The notes under the pieces are model-generated. The model was not told the origin of the DNA. It ran no database searches and was given only the letters and a program-made list of their open reading frames with translations. The translations under genes were made by a program, and so were the position numbers. 61,650 nucleotides of DNA, taken from contig MCFE01000533.1 of NCBI GenBank assembly GCA_002104905.1, positions 1 through 61,650 on the forward strand. The letters are read 5' to 3'. The stretch is from Basidiobolus meristosporus CBS 931.73. Taxonomy: Eukaryota; Basidiobolomycota; Basidiobolomycetes; Basidiobolales; Basidiobolaceae. This document shows, one piece after another, positions 31,817-42,137 of this stretch; the stretch's first letter is position 1, and each line of letters opens with the position of its first letter.

Positions 31817-32407
31817 TTATTGTGGGCTTAACAAGCTCAGGATTTCGGCATCATTCGATAGGTCTATGGAGGTGAGCCCCTTGCCGTTCTTGTAGGAACG
31901 GTCTGCTCCACGCTCAAGTAGGCTTTTGACCAACTCCTTGGAGTTGTAAAAGGTTGCCAGGTGGAGGGCGGTGTTGTTATCCTGTCGGAAGGTAGAGGTT
32001 GGCACAAGGATGGCTATTTCGTACATACAACTGTGGACCAACTTACCCCAAACGTGATGTCGACCTCTGTTCGTGGGTCGAGATGGAGTCAAGTGGCTGG
32101 TGAGAATACTTGGCAAGAAGCTTCAGTCCAGTTGAAACTAACCTTCGGCGAAAGTGGCATCCAGGATGTCCCGTGCGATGGATTCCTGGCCATTCAGTAT
32201 GGCCAGGTGGAGTCCCGTCATCTGGCCAATATAGGCGCCTAGGAACTTGTATGCGTCGAGCTCAAACTCGGGGTCGTACTTGTATTTTCCCCGCTTCTTC
32301 TTGGAGGTGAGCGAGCGGTCTACTGCCAGTAAGGTCCGAACCGCCTCAGCGTCACCGTTCTGAATGGCAACGAAGTATGCGTCCAGTGTCTCGCTAGGGT
32401 CCCGCAT
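31817..32407 (-). CDS. Small ankyrin-repeat protein (149 aa)
   Basis: Three exons, 32407-32143, 32066-32047 (a 20-nt micro-exon) and 31981-31817, with consistent phases. It contains ankyrin repeats: DAYFVAIQNGDAEAVRTLLA, TGLHLAILNGQESIARDIL and NTALHLATFYNSKELVKSLLERGADRSYKNGKGLTSIDL. The short central exon supplies EEVDITFG and restores the phase between repeats two and three. No other domain; a free-standing adaptor is likely. The start is the first ATG in frame; the nearest TATA-like element is about 140 nt upstream, so an unseen 5' exon is possible. Confidence 0.78.
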
Positions 32408-32670
32408 TCCTGTGTGGTTGAACAGCAAGGAGCCGAGCTCTCTCTAAAATAGCTCGACCATCCTGGAATTCGATTGGATGGTGGAGAGATGATGATGGCT
32501 TCATGCATATGATTTGGAACCCTTTGGATGCTATTAAATTAACTCTTTATATTGGGAAAGAGGATTGTGTGACCAGGCTCCCCGCCTGGGATGATGAACT
32601 TTACAATGAAAGGGGTATACTATAATGAACTTCTAGTGCCAACTTTAAATAAATAATACATCTATGCGGC

Positions 32671-34295
32671 TTAATTGCCTTGGACAATCTGCGCGATGGT
32701 TCCACCGGTACCTGCGGCAAGAGCGACAATTCCGAACACAAGAAGGAACGCAATACCCAAATCCTCGAGCCAGTTGGTCTTCGCCTTGGTGAAGCAGAAT
32801 CTCTCCGATGCCAGATCGGGTGCGTTCTTTCTGAACACCCTGGTGGCCCGAAGCCAGATTCCCTTCAAGTCCCAGAACACGCTCATGTAGATAAGTGCGG
32901 GGATGATGTACGAGATGCCAGATGCACACAATGCTACAAATCCAAAGGCTTGGTTAAGGTCCTGTTGCTACTGGACACTGAGAAATGCTCCCTGCTTACC
33001 TCCAATCAATTGATAGACGGTTCCCAGATTCTTCACCGGCAATCCAATCGCAAGCGTGACGAGGAAGAGACCGACGTTCACCAGAATGTGTTGCATCTTG
33101 GTGGGAGTCTTTGTCTCGGTCTCGAAGCGAAGCATGATGTTGGTTACCATACGAGCTGAATAGAACTGAAATAAAAGTTAGAATCAGGTGTTGGGTCTTT
33201 GCACTGCTGAGTACTTACCACGCAGGGATAGGTGAGGAACATGGTAATGATCAGGCACAGACGTGCGACATTGATGGCGATGTCGTCTCTGGGGAAGTTG
33301 GTGAACACGTTCGAGTCCAAGCTATTACCGAAGGATGCGAATCCGATGGCAGAGAAAGCGAGGTAAATCACGGCGGAACCACCAACCGCAGCCATGGAGG
33401 CAATGGACCACCTCTTTTGGGTGGGGTTCTTCAAGGTGCAGTAGTTCAAGAAGGTGGAGTGGCTGACGACATAGGCGAAGCTCATCACACCGATGGCAGG
33501 GAATATGTTATCTCCGAAGACGGTGTACTTGATCTCGTAGTCCTTGGCGTAGGAGGGGGCGCGGATGGCGACGATGATGCAGATGACTGGCAAGCACCCG
33601 ATAGAAATCGCCGAGAACTTGGCCAAGGGAGCCAAAGTCCTGAAGAAGAGCAGCGGGAAGATGAAGATGATTGAGCACATGACAATGCCGAAAATTCGGT
33701 TCTGCAACACTCCGAATCCTGGAACGTATTGTGCAGCGAGCAGTGGAAGAGTATCCCCGATAACTACAATGCGGTCGACTGTTAGCCACGGACACTTGAC
33801 AATCAACCCATCAAGAAACACTTACTGATCAAATAACTGATGGCGATACCGAGTCCGTTGAAGAGGATGAATATATTCAGGAAGAACGATCCAACCTTTC
33901 CCAAGGTACTGTTGGCCAGCATGGAGTAATGGTAGATCCCGGCCTGTCTGCCGCTCTTCACCAGCATTCTCAAGGAGAAGTCGGTCAATACACCGACGAA
34001 CGCTAGAACGATCAGTCCAGTCACAAATCCTGCTTGCTTGACAGCGTACGGCAGTCCAAGAATTCCGGAGCCAATGATCGTATTCAGAACATTGAAAGCA
34101 ACTGGTTCGCTGGCGTTAGTAATGGTTCAACCGTTGGATCTGCTCCCAATGCAACCCACCTCCTGATATGCTGGTGCTTCCTTCGGTCGGAGATTCCACT
34201 TCGACTTCGAGATCGGTTTTGGCGTCCTTCATCGCAGGTTCAGGACAAGTCTCCTGCAAGGCTTTGTCTTTGTCGTTGTTTGTGAGAGGCAACAT
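32671..34295 (-). CDS. AAAP-family amino-acid transporter (AVT/SLC38-like)
   Basis: Amino acid/auxin permease, probably vacuolar or plasma-membrane amino-acid transport. Five exons: 34295-34160, 34101-33826, 33763-33219, 33165-33000, 32933-32671; 461 aa, phases agree. The N-terminus is hydrophilic (TNNDKDKALQETCPEP). The core starts VAFNVLNTIIGSGILGLPYAVKQAGF, the family's first-helix signature. About eleven spans follow, including FFLNIFILFNGLGIAISYLI, NIFPAIGVMSFAYVVSHSTF, WSIASMAAVGGSAVIYLAF, VNVGLFLVTLAIGLPVKNLG and LGIAFLLVFGIVALAAGTGG. A TATAAAAG element lies about 37-43 nt before the ATG (34332-34338). Confidence 0.9.
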
Positions 34296-34921
34296 CTGAT
34301 GGGTGAGGAAGACGGACGGCGCTCGGCCGCCTTTTATACTTGACCCTCTAATGGTAATTCGCACCTAGAACGAAACGACTATTGTGGATACGGCCAAATC
34401 GGGAGGAAACAATTTAGGCATTGAAAATTTCTTTAGGTTGGCCAATCGGCTTTGCAATCAGTCACCTCGCTTCTCAGTTGAGAATGACGCTGCCAATGGA
34501 TTTGAAATGGCTTTTCTGCTTTCGAATATGGCTGTAAAGGGCTCGCGCTACAGAATATAGACCAATCTGTACCACCAGATCCTATAGAACAATGCTGAAG
34601 TGATTCTAATTTTGTTTGTGTAAGAATGGCCATCTATTACGACAATTCCTAGAGCGGCAATGGACTTTAGCTGAAATCACGATGCTTATCATTACCATCA
34701 GAGTACTTGCAAGGGTGAGCGATTTCCCCATTGAGGTGGCCTATCGTATTTACATATCATGTTGGCGACTATGACTCATGTCCCTTGGCCACAGTGTCGC
34801 GGTGTCAAGCTTCACTTTGCTCAACCAAAGGATTACTAAAAGAAGATTTAAACAACTGTGGAGGTGTCACTCTTCGCAGGAACCGACGATCAGACTATAA
34901 GCATGCTGGAAGAACTACTCA
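34296..34921. other. Intergenic region upstream of the transporter
   Basis: 626 bp; transporter promoter at the left edge, then no recognised gene up to the first CCTCTTATAG motif. Confidence 0.4.
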
Positions 34922-35073
34922 CCTCTTATAGTAAGAGACTTAAAGATGCGCACTTCTTATAGTAAGACACTGTGTGATGTGATATTCGCCCCTCTTTTAG
35001 TAATCAAAGAGAAACCCACACCGCTGCCTCTTATAGTAGCAGCGGTTTCCCACATTCCCCAACCCTCTTTTAG
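34922..35073 (+). repeat. CCTCTTATAG motif array 1
   Basis: Five near-identical copies of CCTCTTWTAGTAR (W = A or T, R = A or G) in 150 bp: starts near 34922, 34953 (CTTCTTATAG), 34990 (CTCTTTTAG form), 35027 and 35063. Spacing 31-37 bp. On the other strand each reads TACTATAAGAGG. The intervening sequences are unrelated. Function unknown. Confidence 0.7.
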
Positions 35074-35795
35074 AGAGGAGTACCGTCCGTAAACTCGGAA
35101 CTGGACACTTCAGCCAGAACCTTTGGAGGAGCTCAACCACTGGAAAGCGCTCCCTTCCGTCGCACCCCTGTTGATAATCAGGCGAGGTTGGACGTGAAGA
35201 ATAGAACGAAGCTGGCCCACAATCGACAGCGACATACGAATTTAGGAGTTGCCAGCAACCTGTCTCCCATTGATTGTGTAAAAAGTGGCGGTGTTACTTA
35301 CCAAATAGGCGATAGTATCGATAAACGAATGCGGCGGCTATTTCCATTGGCCTGTCTGACTGGTAAGAGCATTAATAATAGATTGCACCATTGGATTTGT
35401 TAGGGACCATTACTATAAGGAGATTTATACAGCCCAGACAAACTTAAACCGTTTTGTGGGCAAATTTGGCTGGACTTCTCCGTGGATGGTCGAATAGCCG
35501 GCATCCCTCTACAGCTTTAGAGGGGCTGATAAGACTTGGACTGGACATGCGTGGCATCCATATTCGGATGTTATCGCGATAACGAGAGCTGCAGGTCATT
35601 GGTTAGGACCATTGAACAACATCCACCTTTCGTATTTCCAGTAGGTGCCCATGCCCCCTCGACAGAAGCAGCATCTCATTTTTGTCGTGAATATGAAAAA
35701 AATTTCTCCCGTCTCTTGAGCCACAAGATATACGACGAAAAATCGCTGAACTACGAGCTTCAAGTCCAAATGCTCGTGTATCTGAACTTTCATCG
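35074..35795. other. Unassigned subtelomeric sequence
   Basis: 722 bp between motif arrays 1 and 2. The open frame over 35536-35823 lacks an ATG start and has no family resemblance. Nothing else seen. Confidence 0.35.
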
Positions 35796-35984
35796 CAAAT
35801 CTTGTCCCTCTCACCTCTTATAGTTAGACATCTTGCAAGCGCGCCTCTTATAGACAGTAATCTTGACAGCGCCTCTTATAGTAAAAGAATAACGTTCAAG
35901 CTCATCGCCCCTCTTTTAGTAAGCTGTATTATAGAGATTTCAGATGCCTCTTATAGTAGTGAAGGCCAAGAGACGAGCTGGTGG
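35796..35984 (+). repeat. CCTCTTATAG motif array 2 (first copy of a 189-bp duplication)
   Basis: Five motif copies start near 35814, 35844, 35872, 35910 and 35947 (spacings 30, 28, 38, 37), four of form CCTCTTATAG and one CCTCTTTTAG. The whole block recurs at 36682-36871 with about 90% identity. The frame through it gives similar ~60-aa peptides in both copies only because of the duplication. Confidence 0.8.
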
Positions 35985-36681
35985 ATTTGTGTATCAGCCT
36001 GGATTTCATCATGATTTCAGATGTGGCCGAAGGGATTCGGCGAATCGAACCGGGTATGATCGATACGACGCGCTGAATCGCTTTAGCTGATTACAATACG
36101 TTGCTGAGTCTAGGGCGGGCCTGCCGCAAAAAATTCAATAACGTGTAATGCTCGTGTTTGACTTGATACTCTTTGTTGTCTAGAGAGCTGTAGGCTTTTA
36201 AGAATTTTGCGCTTGTAGTATGTTTTCGCAGCTCCTCGAGAGAACTGCTATGGATATTACCTCATTCGAGAGCATATACTATGAACATTATGACAGATAC
36301 TCCCGAAAACAAGTGCTCGCACTTGTTTACAGGGAAGAAGCGGATGCATTTATTGGCTAATTGATCAACAATGAGAGTTTCAGTATCACTACACCAACAG
36401 AACAGCAAGAATAAGTCAAATCTGCTGTTTGTCCGAATTGTGTTGATTTGGAGAAGGCTCGAAGTCCAAGATAATATCCGCTACTTCGTCAACTGAATAT
36501 GTGTCGAAATACTAATTCGTTATACGGCCCGATAAGTCACAGTCAACTTGATGTATTTATGTACAGCATCTCGTATCTACAGAGATTATCGTAAATTGAT
36601 CTCGTGTTCCTAAAGTCTCAAAGTGTGCGACAGTATAGCATTGTGAGAAAACCAAAGTTTTTGTGAATCTTAACTTTAACT
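35985..36681. other. Unassigned subtelomeric sequence
   Basis: 697 AT-rich bp between the duplicated arrays. No gene, tRNA or transposon recognised. Confidence 0.35.
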
Positions 36682-36871
36682 GCAAATCGTGTCGCTCTCG
36701 CCTCTTATAGTTAGACATTTTGCAAGCGCACCTCTTATAGACAGTATTCTTGACAGCACCTCTTATAGTAAAAGAGTAACGTTCAAGCCCATCGCCCCTC
36801 TTTTAGTAAGCTGTATTATAGAGATTTCAGATGCCTCTTATAGTAGTGAAGGGCAAGAGATGAGCTGGTGG
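36682..36871 (+). repeat. CCTCTTATAG motif array 3 (second copy of the duplication)
   Basis: Direct duplicate of 35796-35984. Motif starts near 36701, 36731, 36759, 36797 and 36833; the spacings 30, 28, 38 and 36-37 are conserved, and the motif cores are unchanged although substitutions have accumulated between them. Confidence 0.8.
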
Positions 36872-37220
36872 TCTCATGGCAGAATTCAGGGATGGCCGAA
36901 ATCATTGGACCAACTGACCATCCAAATTAGCCGACCATGATCGAATGATTCGGCTCAGCACGATTCTGATGGATTTAGCTGATTGCAATTCCCTTTGGAA
37001 ACTAACGTTGATTACGTTGAGTGTGGGTCGTTGATAAGCAATGCAATCATTTATATGTCTATATAATAACTGTAAAAATACTTGTATGGGGTGTTGAGCT
37101 ACAGCAAAGACAAACGCTGAGGATCAATCCAGTCTCTTTTGACATGCTGAAGCTAATTAACAGTTAAGAGCATATATGTCGGACACGAATCAAAATATCC
37201 ATCGGGTAAATGTACTATTG
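36872..37220. other. Unassigned intergenic sequence
   Basis: 349 bp between array 3 and the 3' end of acetyltransferase copy 1. No gene seen. Confidence 0.35.
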
Positions 37221-37912
37221 CTAGTCTCGGGGAATCGCTTTGATGATCTTGGCCGGCACTCCTCCTACCAAGACATAAGGTGGGACATCCTTGGTAACCA
37301 CACTTCCAGCAGCCACGGTAACCCCGTCCCCAATGGTGACCCCTGGGCAAATGATGGCACCACCGCCGATCCACACATCATTTCCAATCTACATTCGTGA
37401 GAAATGATTAATTCAATGCATATATTGAGCCCAAAGTTAGGTGGGTTGTACCTTGATTGGATAAGCGAGCTCTGGCCCTCCGTTGGCTCTAAGCTTAGGC
37501 TCCAAGGGATGAGTGGCAGGGTAAATCTGAACATTAGGACCCATTAGCACGTTCTCACCAATATCAACTCGGTTACAGTCGAGAATGGTGCAATTGAAAT
37601 TCATGAAGCTGTTCTTTCCTATGTGAATGTTGTATCCCTACAGCAAAGTACCGTCAACAAAAGGAGAGAATAAGTTCTCAACAAGCTTCTTACATAATCG
37701 AAAAAGAACGGGGGCTCTATGAATACTCCCTCTGCGTAGGTTCCAAGTATTTTCTGTAGAAGATGTCGGCGTTCCTCAGGTTTATCAGGATCGGAGGCAT
37801 TGTACGAACGGATCAACCTGCGAGCCTCTGATCGGTCATTGGAAAGTTCTGGGTCAGAAACATAGTAAAGCTCTCCAGCTAGAGACTTCTCTCTCTCGGA
37901 TCTGACAGTCAT
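37221..37912 (-). CDS. Maltose/galactoside-type O-acetyltransferase, copy 1
   Basis: Transfers acetyl from acetyl-CoA to a sugar hydroxyl; left-handed beta-helix (hexapeptide repeat) family of bacterial LacA/Maa. Three exons: 37912-37694, 37637-37452, 37388-37221; 190 aa, the usual length. The N-terminal Mac domain reads [20 protein letters not shown]. The catalytic His is in [26 protein letters not shown], and the hexapeptide coils run [36 protein letters not shown], ending with [17 protein letters not shown]. Its close relative lies 3.1 kb away in the same orientation. The family is mainly bacterial but also found in fungi; three-exon structure shows it is settled in this genome. Confidence 0.92.
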
Positions 37913-38622
37913 TGTTATGAATAGGAGAGAAAGATGGGATGTGACCAGGTATTAATAGTCCATTCCTGAGTAACTTGTTGGCAAATGTAGTCGTATTATG
38001 AACTTTCGTATCAATTGCTAGCCATGAATGTCCGCAGCCTTAAGTGACACTAATCCTGGCCGCAGTTTATTGTATTTAGTCGGAGTTCAGCCTATCCTGT
38101 TTGCGCTGATCTGATGCTAGTTCGGGATTTTCTCGAAAATCAACCTTTCGCAGCGTGAGAACCCTTTCGGGATTGCTTTATGATCAAAGGCCTGGAGTAA
38201 GATATAGAGCCAACAATCAAGGGGTAAAATCATGCGTGAGGCAGTGGGGAGTTATTTTGATCCAATACGCCAACATAGATATGGATGAATCATAAGAAGT
38301 GTAATAGAAAGTTGAGGGCTAGGTTTGGTTGATGCTGAGCAGTTTTAAGAATTCAACCGAATCAACATACTGTTGTTAGTAAATTAACTGACTCAACACT
38401 TCTCTGTTAGCATCAAAATTAGCTCCTAGATATTTTGCTAGTCTACCTACCCTTATACTATGGGCTCATAATGGTATTCCATTCACTTGCAACCATATAT
38501 CCTCCACTGCCAGTATTGAGTAAGAATGATAGACCAGGTTTCATAACTCGCAAATGGAAATAGCATTATCTTTGATATATTGTTCCAAAGTATAATCCCC
38601 AAGAGCTTCAAGCTCAATCTGT
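37913..38622. other. Promoter and upstream region of acetyltransferase copy 1
   Basis: Upstream sequence (GGTATTAATAG near 37947, and about 200 bp beyond) resembles the matching region upstream of copy 2 (41050-41560), so the duplication included promoter DNA. The right part is AT-rich without a gene. Confidence 0.5.
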
Positions 38623-38902
38623 TGTAAGAATTTTGGAGATATTGAAGAACAAGTAGGTTATGTGGTTTTCACTAGACAATTTAGTGAATGGAAAGTGGTA
38701 TTTATACTTTTATATGGTCTTGGCAAACTAAACACATAGAGTATGCTTAAGAAGGTTGCAAGAGCATGTGTATAGAGTTTGGGGACCTTTGGACAACTTT
38801 AACAATTTTCATGTCCTTGGTACCTGAGAATTTGGTCAAATATTCCAAGTAAATCCCAACAAATAATATGGGCAGTTGATGGAATATTTCAGTGTAAGTT
38901 CT
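38623..38902 (-). mobile_element. Truncated, decayed copia LTR
   Basis: About 280 bp similar to the copia LTR at 53373-53700 (shared TGTAAGA..TTGGAGATATTG, TGGTTTTCACT, TATTTATACTTTTA, GAGCATGTGT, ACAATTTTCATG blocks). It breaks off near 38902 directly against the acetyltransferase pseudogene. Confidence 0.7.
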
Positions 38903-39202
38903 GCTCCTCCGTTGGCTCTAAGCTTGGGTTCCAAGGGATGAGTGGCAGGGTAAATCTGAACATTAGGACCCATTCACACGTTTTCGCCAATACCAACTCG
39001 GTTACAGTCGAGAATGGTACAGTTGAAATTCATGTAGCTATTCTTTCCTATGTGAATGTTGTATCCCCACAGCAAAGTACCGCCAATAAAAGGGAGCCTT
39101 GAGCAAATAAATTTCCAACAAGCTTCTTACATAATCGAAAAAGAACGGGGGCTCAATGTATACTCCCAGCTAGAGCTTCTCTTTGTAGAATTTTACGGTC
39201 AT
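38903..39202 (-). pseudogene. Truncated acetyltransferase relic (third copy)
   Basis: Matches exon 2, intron 1 and parts of exon 1 of the flanking acetyltransferase genes. Exon 3 (hexapeptide core) is absent, exon 1 has lost roughly 50 codons (the frame jumps from the region before FDYG to near the start), and a TAG appears at codon 11 after the retained ATG at 39202. Closest to copy 2 by shared substitutions. Upstream promoter-like sequence (GGTATTAATGA and a second TATTAATAG) is kept. Confidence 0.85.
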
Positions 39203-40312
39203 AATTATGAATCATTTAATAGTGAAAGATGGGATGTGACCAGGTATTAATGAACCCATTCCTGAGTAACCAAGTATTAATAGCCCAGCTGCCGAGTTGC
39301 TGGATATTAATAGATCTACGAACAAGTATCCACATGGTGTACTTTACTCTACAATATAACCAAATCTAAGGAAGACAACTTTGTGGGTTGTGGATAATTC
39401 CAAGCACGCCCAGCCATGCAATAATTCCTATACCTAGGTTAGCAATAGCCTGTGCATTCCCCAACGAATACTAATTACGAATACTAATTGCAGGTTGGAC
39501 TACAATAAATGTGAAAATCTCTGAGTACTCATCATATTCATATAATTCCGCTGATATAGCTATATGGATATCAAATACGATCTCAATGACACCAAAGAAT
39601 ACGTCAATGTGGAAATAGCCGAAATCATATGCAACTCATAGATTGAACCGAACCTCACGGTGGTAACTCTAGGACGCCAATTTTATGATTACTTCCACCA
39701 AACATCCAACTAACGGTGATAAATATGAATTCACCAAGAAGCTATGGATAGAGTTGAGAGCTTTGTAATGGGTTAAGGATTTCAGCTGGGGTTGATTATC
39801 TACTGTTGCGTAATGAGGATTTCATTTGTCATGGGAGATTTGGGTGAAACACACAGATTTGCACATTGATTTGGGTTTCGTTTGGAAGAAATCGGTGTTC
39901 ATTGAATGGCTTTGGAACTCTTGCTAGTTGCACAAACCATTTTTATCTTGGATGTGGTTTTGCGAAGTGGCCGCTAAATGAGCCAATCATCACGAAATAC
40001 GCCAATGATATCATGTCCCCTGATGTAACTAATGAAACACCATTGCGAATCTTGCTGCCTCAATCACGCCCCAAATGTTAATCGGGAATATACATCTCTG
40101 TCGCACAGCTGGTTGAATCGAGGAAAACTATACGTAATTTGCATCGATGTGTATCGCGATATGCGCCTAGTACTTAGGTAATCGTTCTACAATCCATGTT
40201 TGGCTTGGTTATCCCGTTTATTATTATGTTTTGTATTGTGTGAATGTGTGTGCGTGTATATGACTGGGTGTGTTCAATGGGTCGAAATATTCATTAGATA
40301 GGCGAGTCATTG
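39203..40312. other. Unassigned sequence between acetyltransferase copies
   Basis: 1.1 kb. The first 100 bp is promoter-like sequence shared with the acetyltransferase genes; the rest is AT-rich without a recognised gene or repeat. Confidence 0.35.
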
Positions 40313-41012
40313 CTAGTCTCGGGGAATCTCTTTGATGATCTTGGCTGGCACTCCTCCTACCAGGACATAGGGTGGGACATCCTTGGTAACCACACTTCCA
40401 GCAGCCACAGTAACTCCGTCCCCAATGGTGACCCCTGGGCAAATGGTGGCACCACCGCCGATCCACACGTCGTTTCCAATCTACATTCGTGAGATATGGT
40501 TAACTCAATGCATATATTGAGCCTAAAGTTAGGTGGGTTGTACCTTGATTGGATAAGCGAGTTCTGGTCCTCCGTTGGCTCTAAGCTTGGGTTCCAAGGG
40601 ATGAGTGGCAGGGTAAATCTGGACATTAGGACCCATTAGCACGTTTTCGCCAATATCAACTCGGTTACAGTCGAGAATGGTACAGTTGAAATTCATGTAG
40701 CTATTCTTTCCTATGTGAATGTTGTATCCCTACAACAAAGTGCTGTCAATAAAAGGGAGCCTTGAACAAATAAGTTCTCAACAAGCTTCTTACATAATCG
40801 AAAAAGAACGGGGGCTCAATGTAAACTCCCTCGGAGCAAGTCCCGAGGATTTTTTTAAGGAGTTGCTGGCGTTCCTCGGAGTTTTCGGGGTCGGAGGTAT
40901 TGTACAAGCGGGCTATTTTGCGAGCTTCCAAACGGTCCTTGACTAGCTCTGGATCCGAGGCGACGTAAAGCTCTCCAGCTAGGGCCTTCTCTTTCTCGGA
41001 CTTGACGGTCAT
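40313..41012 (-). CDS. Maltose/galactoside-type O-acetyltransferase, copy 2
   Basis: Same three-exon structure and lengths as copy 1: 41012-40794 (219 nt), 40729-40544 (186 nt), 40480-40313 (168 nt); 190 aa. Catalytic His retained in the [16 protein letters not shown] block; hexapeptide region [22 protein letters not shown]. Differences from copy 1 cluster in exon 1 ([21 protein letters not shown]). Introns are also alike, including the sequence 5' of each acceptor, so the duplication is fairly recent. Substrate unknown; a sugar or glycoside is likely from the family. Confidence 0.92.
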
Positions 41013-42137
41013 GGTGATGAATAGGAAATTTAGTGGTGAGAGATGGGTTGTGGCTAGGTATTAATAGTCCCATTCCTGAGTAACTTGTTACGTAAGAAAG
41101 TAAATTGTCTATAATTTGAGTAGATTTGGTTATATTGTCAAGGAAAATTCACCTAGTAAATATATATTGGTTAACCTAATAATAGGTTAATGTCCATACT
41201 TATAGCAACAAAACAGCGACAAGTTCAAGGTAAATCGAACCTTCTGTATACATGACATGATATCCAGCACTGTTGGCTGCGTGGGTTCATCTTATTAGTG
41301 GATAATATAATACTTGGAGAGATCTTAGCTACCTACTTCACTAATCATGATTCGTTAACCACTAACTACTAATCATTAGCGATTGATTGCTACACCCAGG
41401 TTAACGGAAATCCATTGCAACTGATAGTAATCCTAGCCGTAGCGTATCATTTTGGGATTGGGTCCAGCCTGCCGATTTGACGCTGGTTCGAGATGATTTT
41501 CACCAACTAAACAGAGGCTGTTATTGGCGAGGTGGTCAGGACGATCGTTTGGCTTGAAGCCCGGTTGTCTGGAGAGGGAACAATTTTGGGCGCTGGATAA
41601 GGGGCCGATAATCAACGAAAAAGACCATGCTACACGTGAATGCTCGGTATTGCATTGGGAACTAATCGGTACAGTGCTCATGGTACGCTGTCCATGATGG
41701 TAGTGTTCGGGACATCGTGAACGGGTTTATTCTTTTTCTATATTAAAATTCGGTTAGCATCACGGGGTGCCGTGTCATATAAGGCAACGGGGACGGTTGC
41801 GGTTCGAGGGTGGGAAAGCCAAGGATGTCGGGAATCATCGTGTTTCGCGGAGAAAAATACCGGGAAATCCAACGAAAACTGAAAGATTCATCCCATATAT
41901 GACATGGTGTACTCCATGGGTCAATATTGTCAAATTAGAATAAGTCATGGCCCGAAAAAGAAGTTTCTTAAATTCCAAATACCATCACAGAAGATTTCCT
42001 TGGTCGAAGTGATCGGCTTTTTTATATAGTACTCATTAAATATATCTATGTCAAACACTATTTACATAACGAAAGTAGATAAGCCAAGGAAAACAATGGA
42101 TTGTTATTCAACGCGCTAGCTAAAGTCCTCTATAAAA
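41013..42137. other. Intergenic region upstream of acetyltransferase copy 2
   Basis: 1.1 kb. The left 550 bp resembles the upstream of copy 1 in part; the right part is the 3' flank of the Zn2Cys6 gene. No gene seen. Confidence 0.4.

Noticed and set aside
36025-36060. B-box-like GGTTCGATTC on the minus strand as a tRNA gene
   Set aside because: No A box at the right distance and no cloverleaf could be drawn.
34922-36871. Regularly spaced CCTCTTATAG units as a CRISPR array
   Set aside because: The genome is eukaryotic, the repeat unit is only 10-13 bp, spacers vary in length, and no cas genes exist. Better described as a motif array.
35802-36940. Two similar ~70-83 aa frames (MSLSPLIVRH...) as a repeated gene family
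   Set aside because: They are just the same frame through a 189-bp non-coding duplication full of motif units; no start context, promoter or family match.
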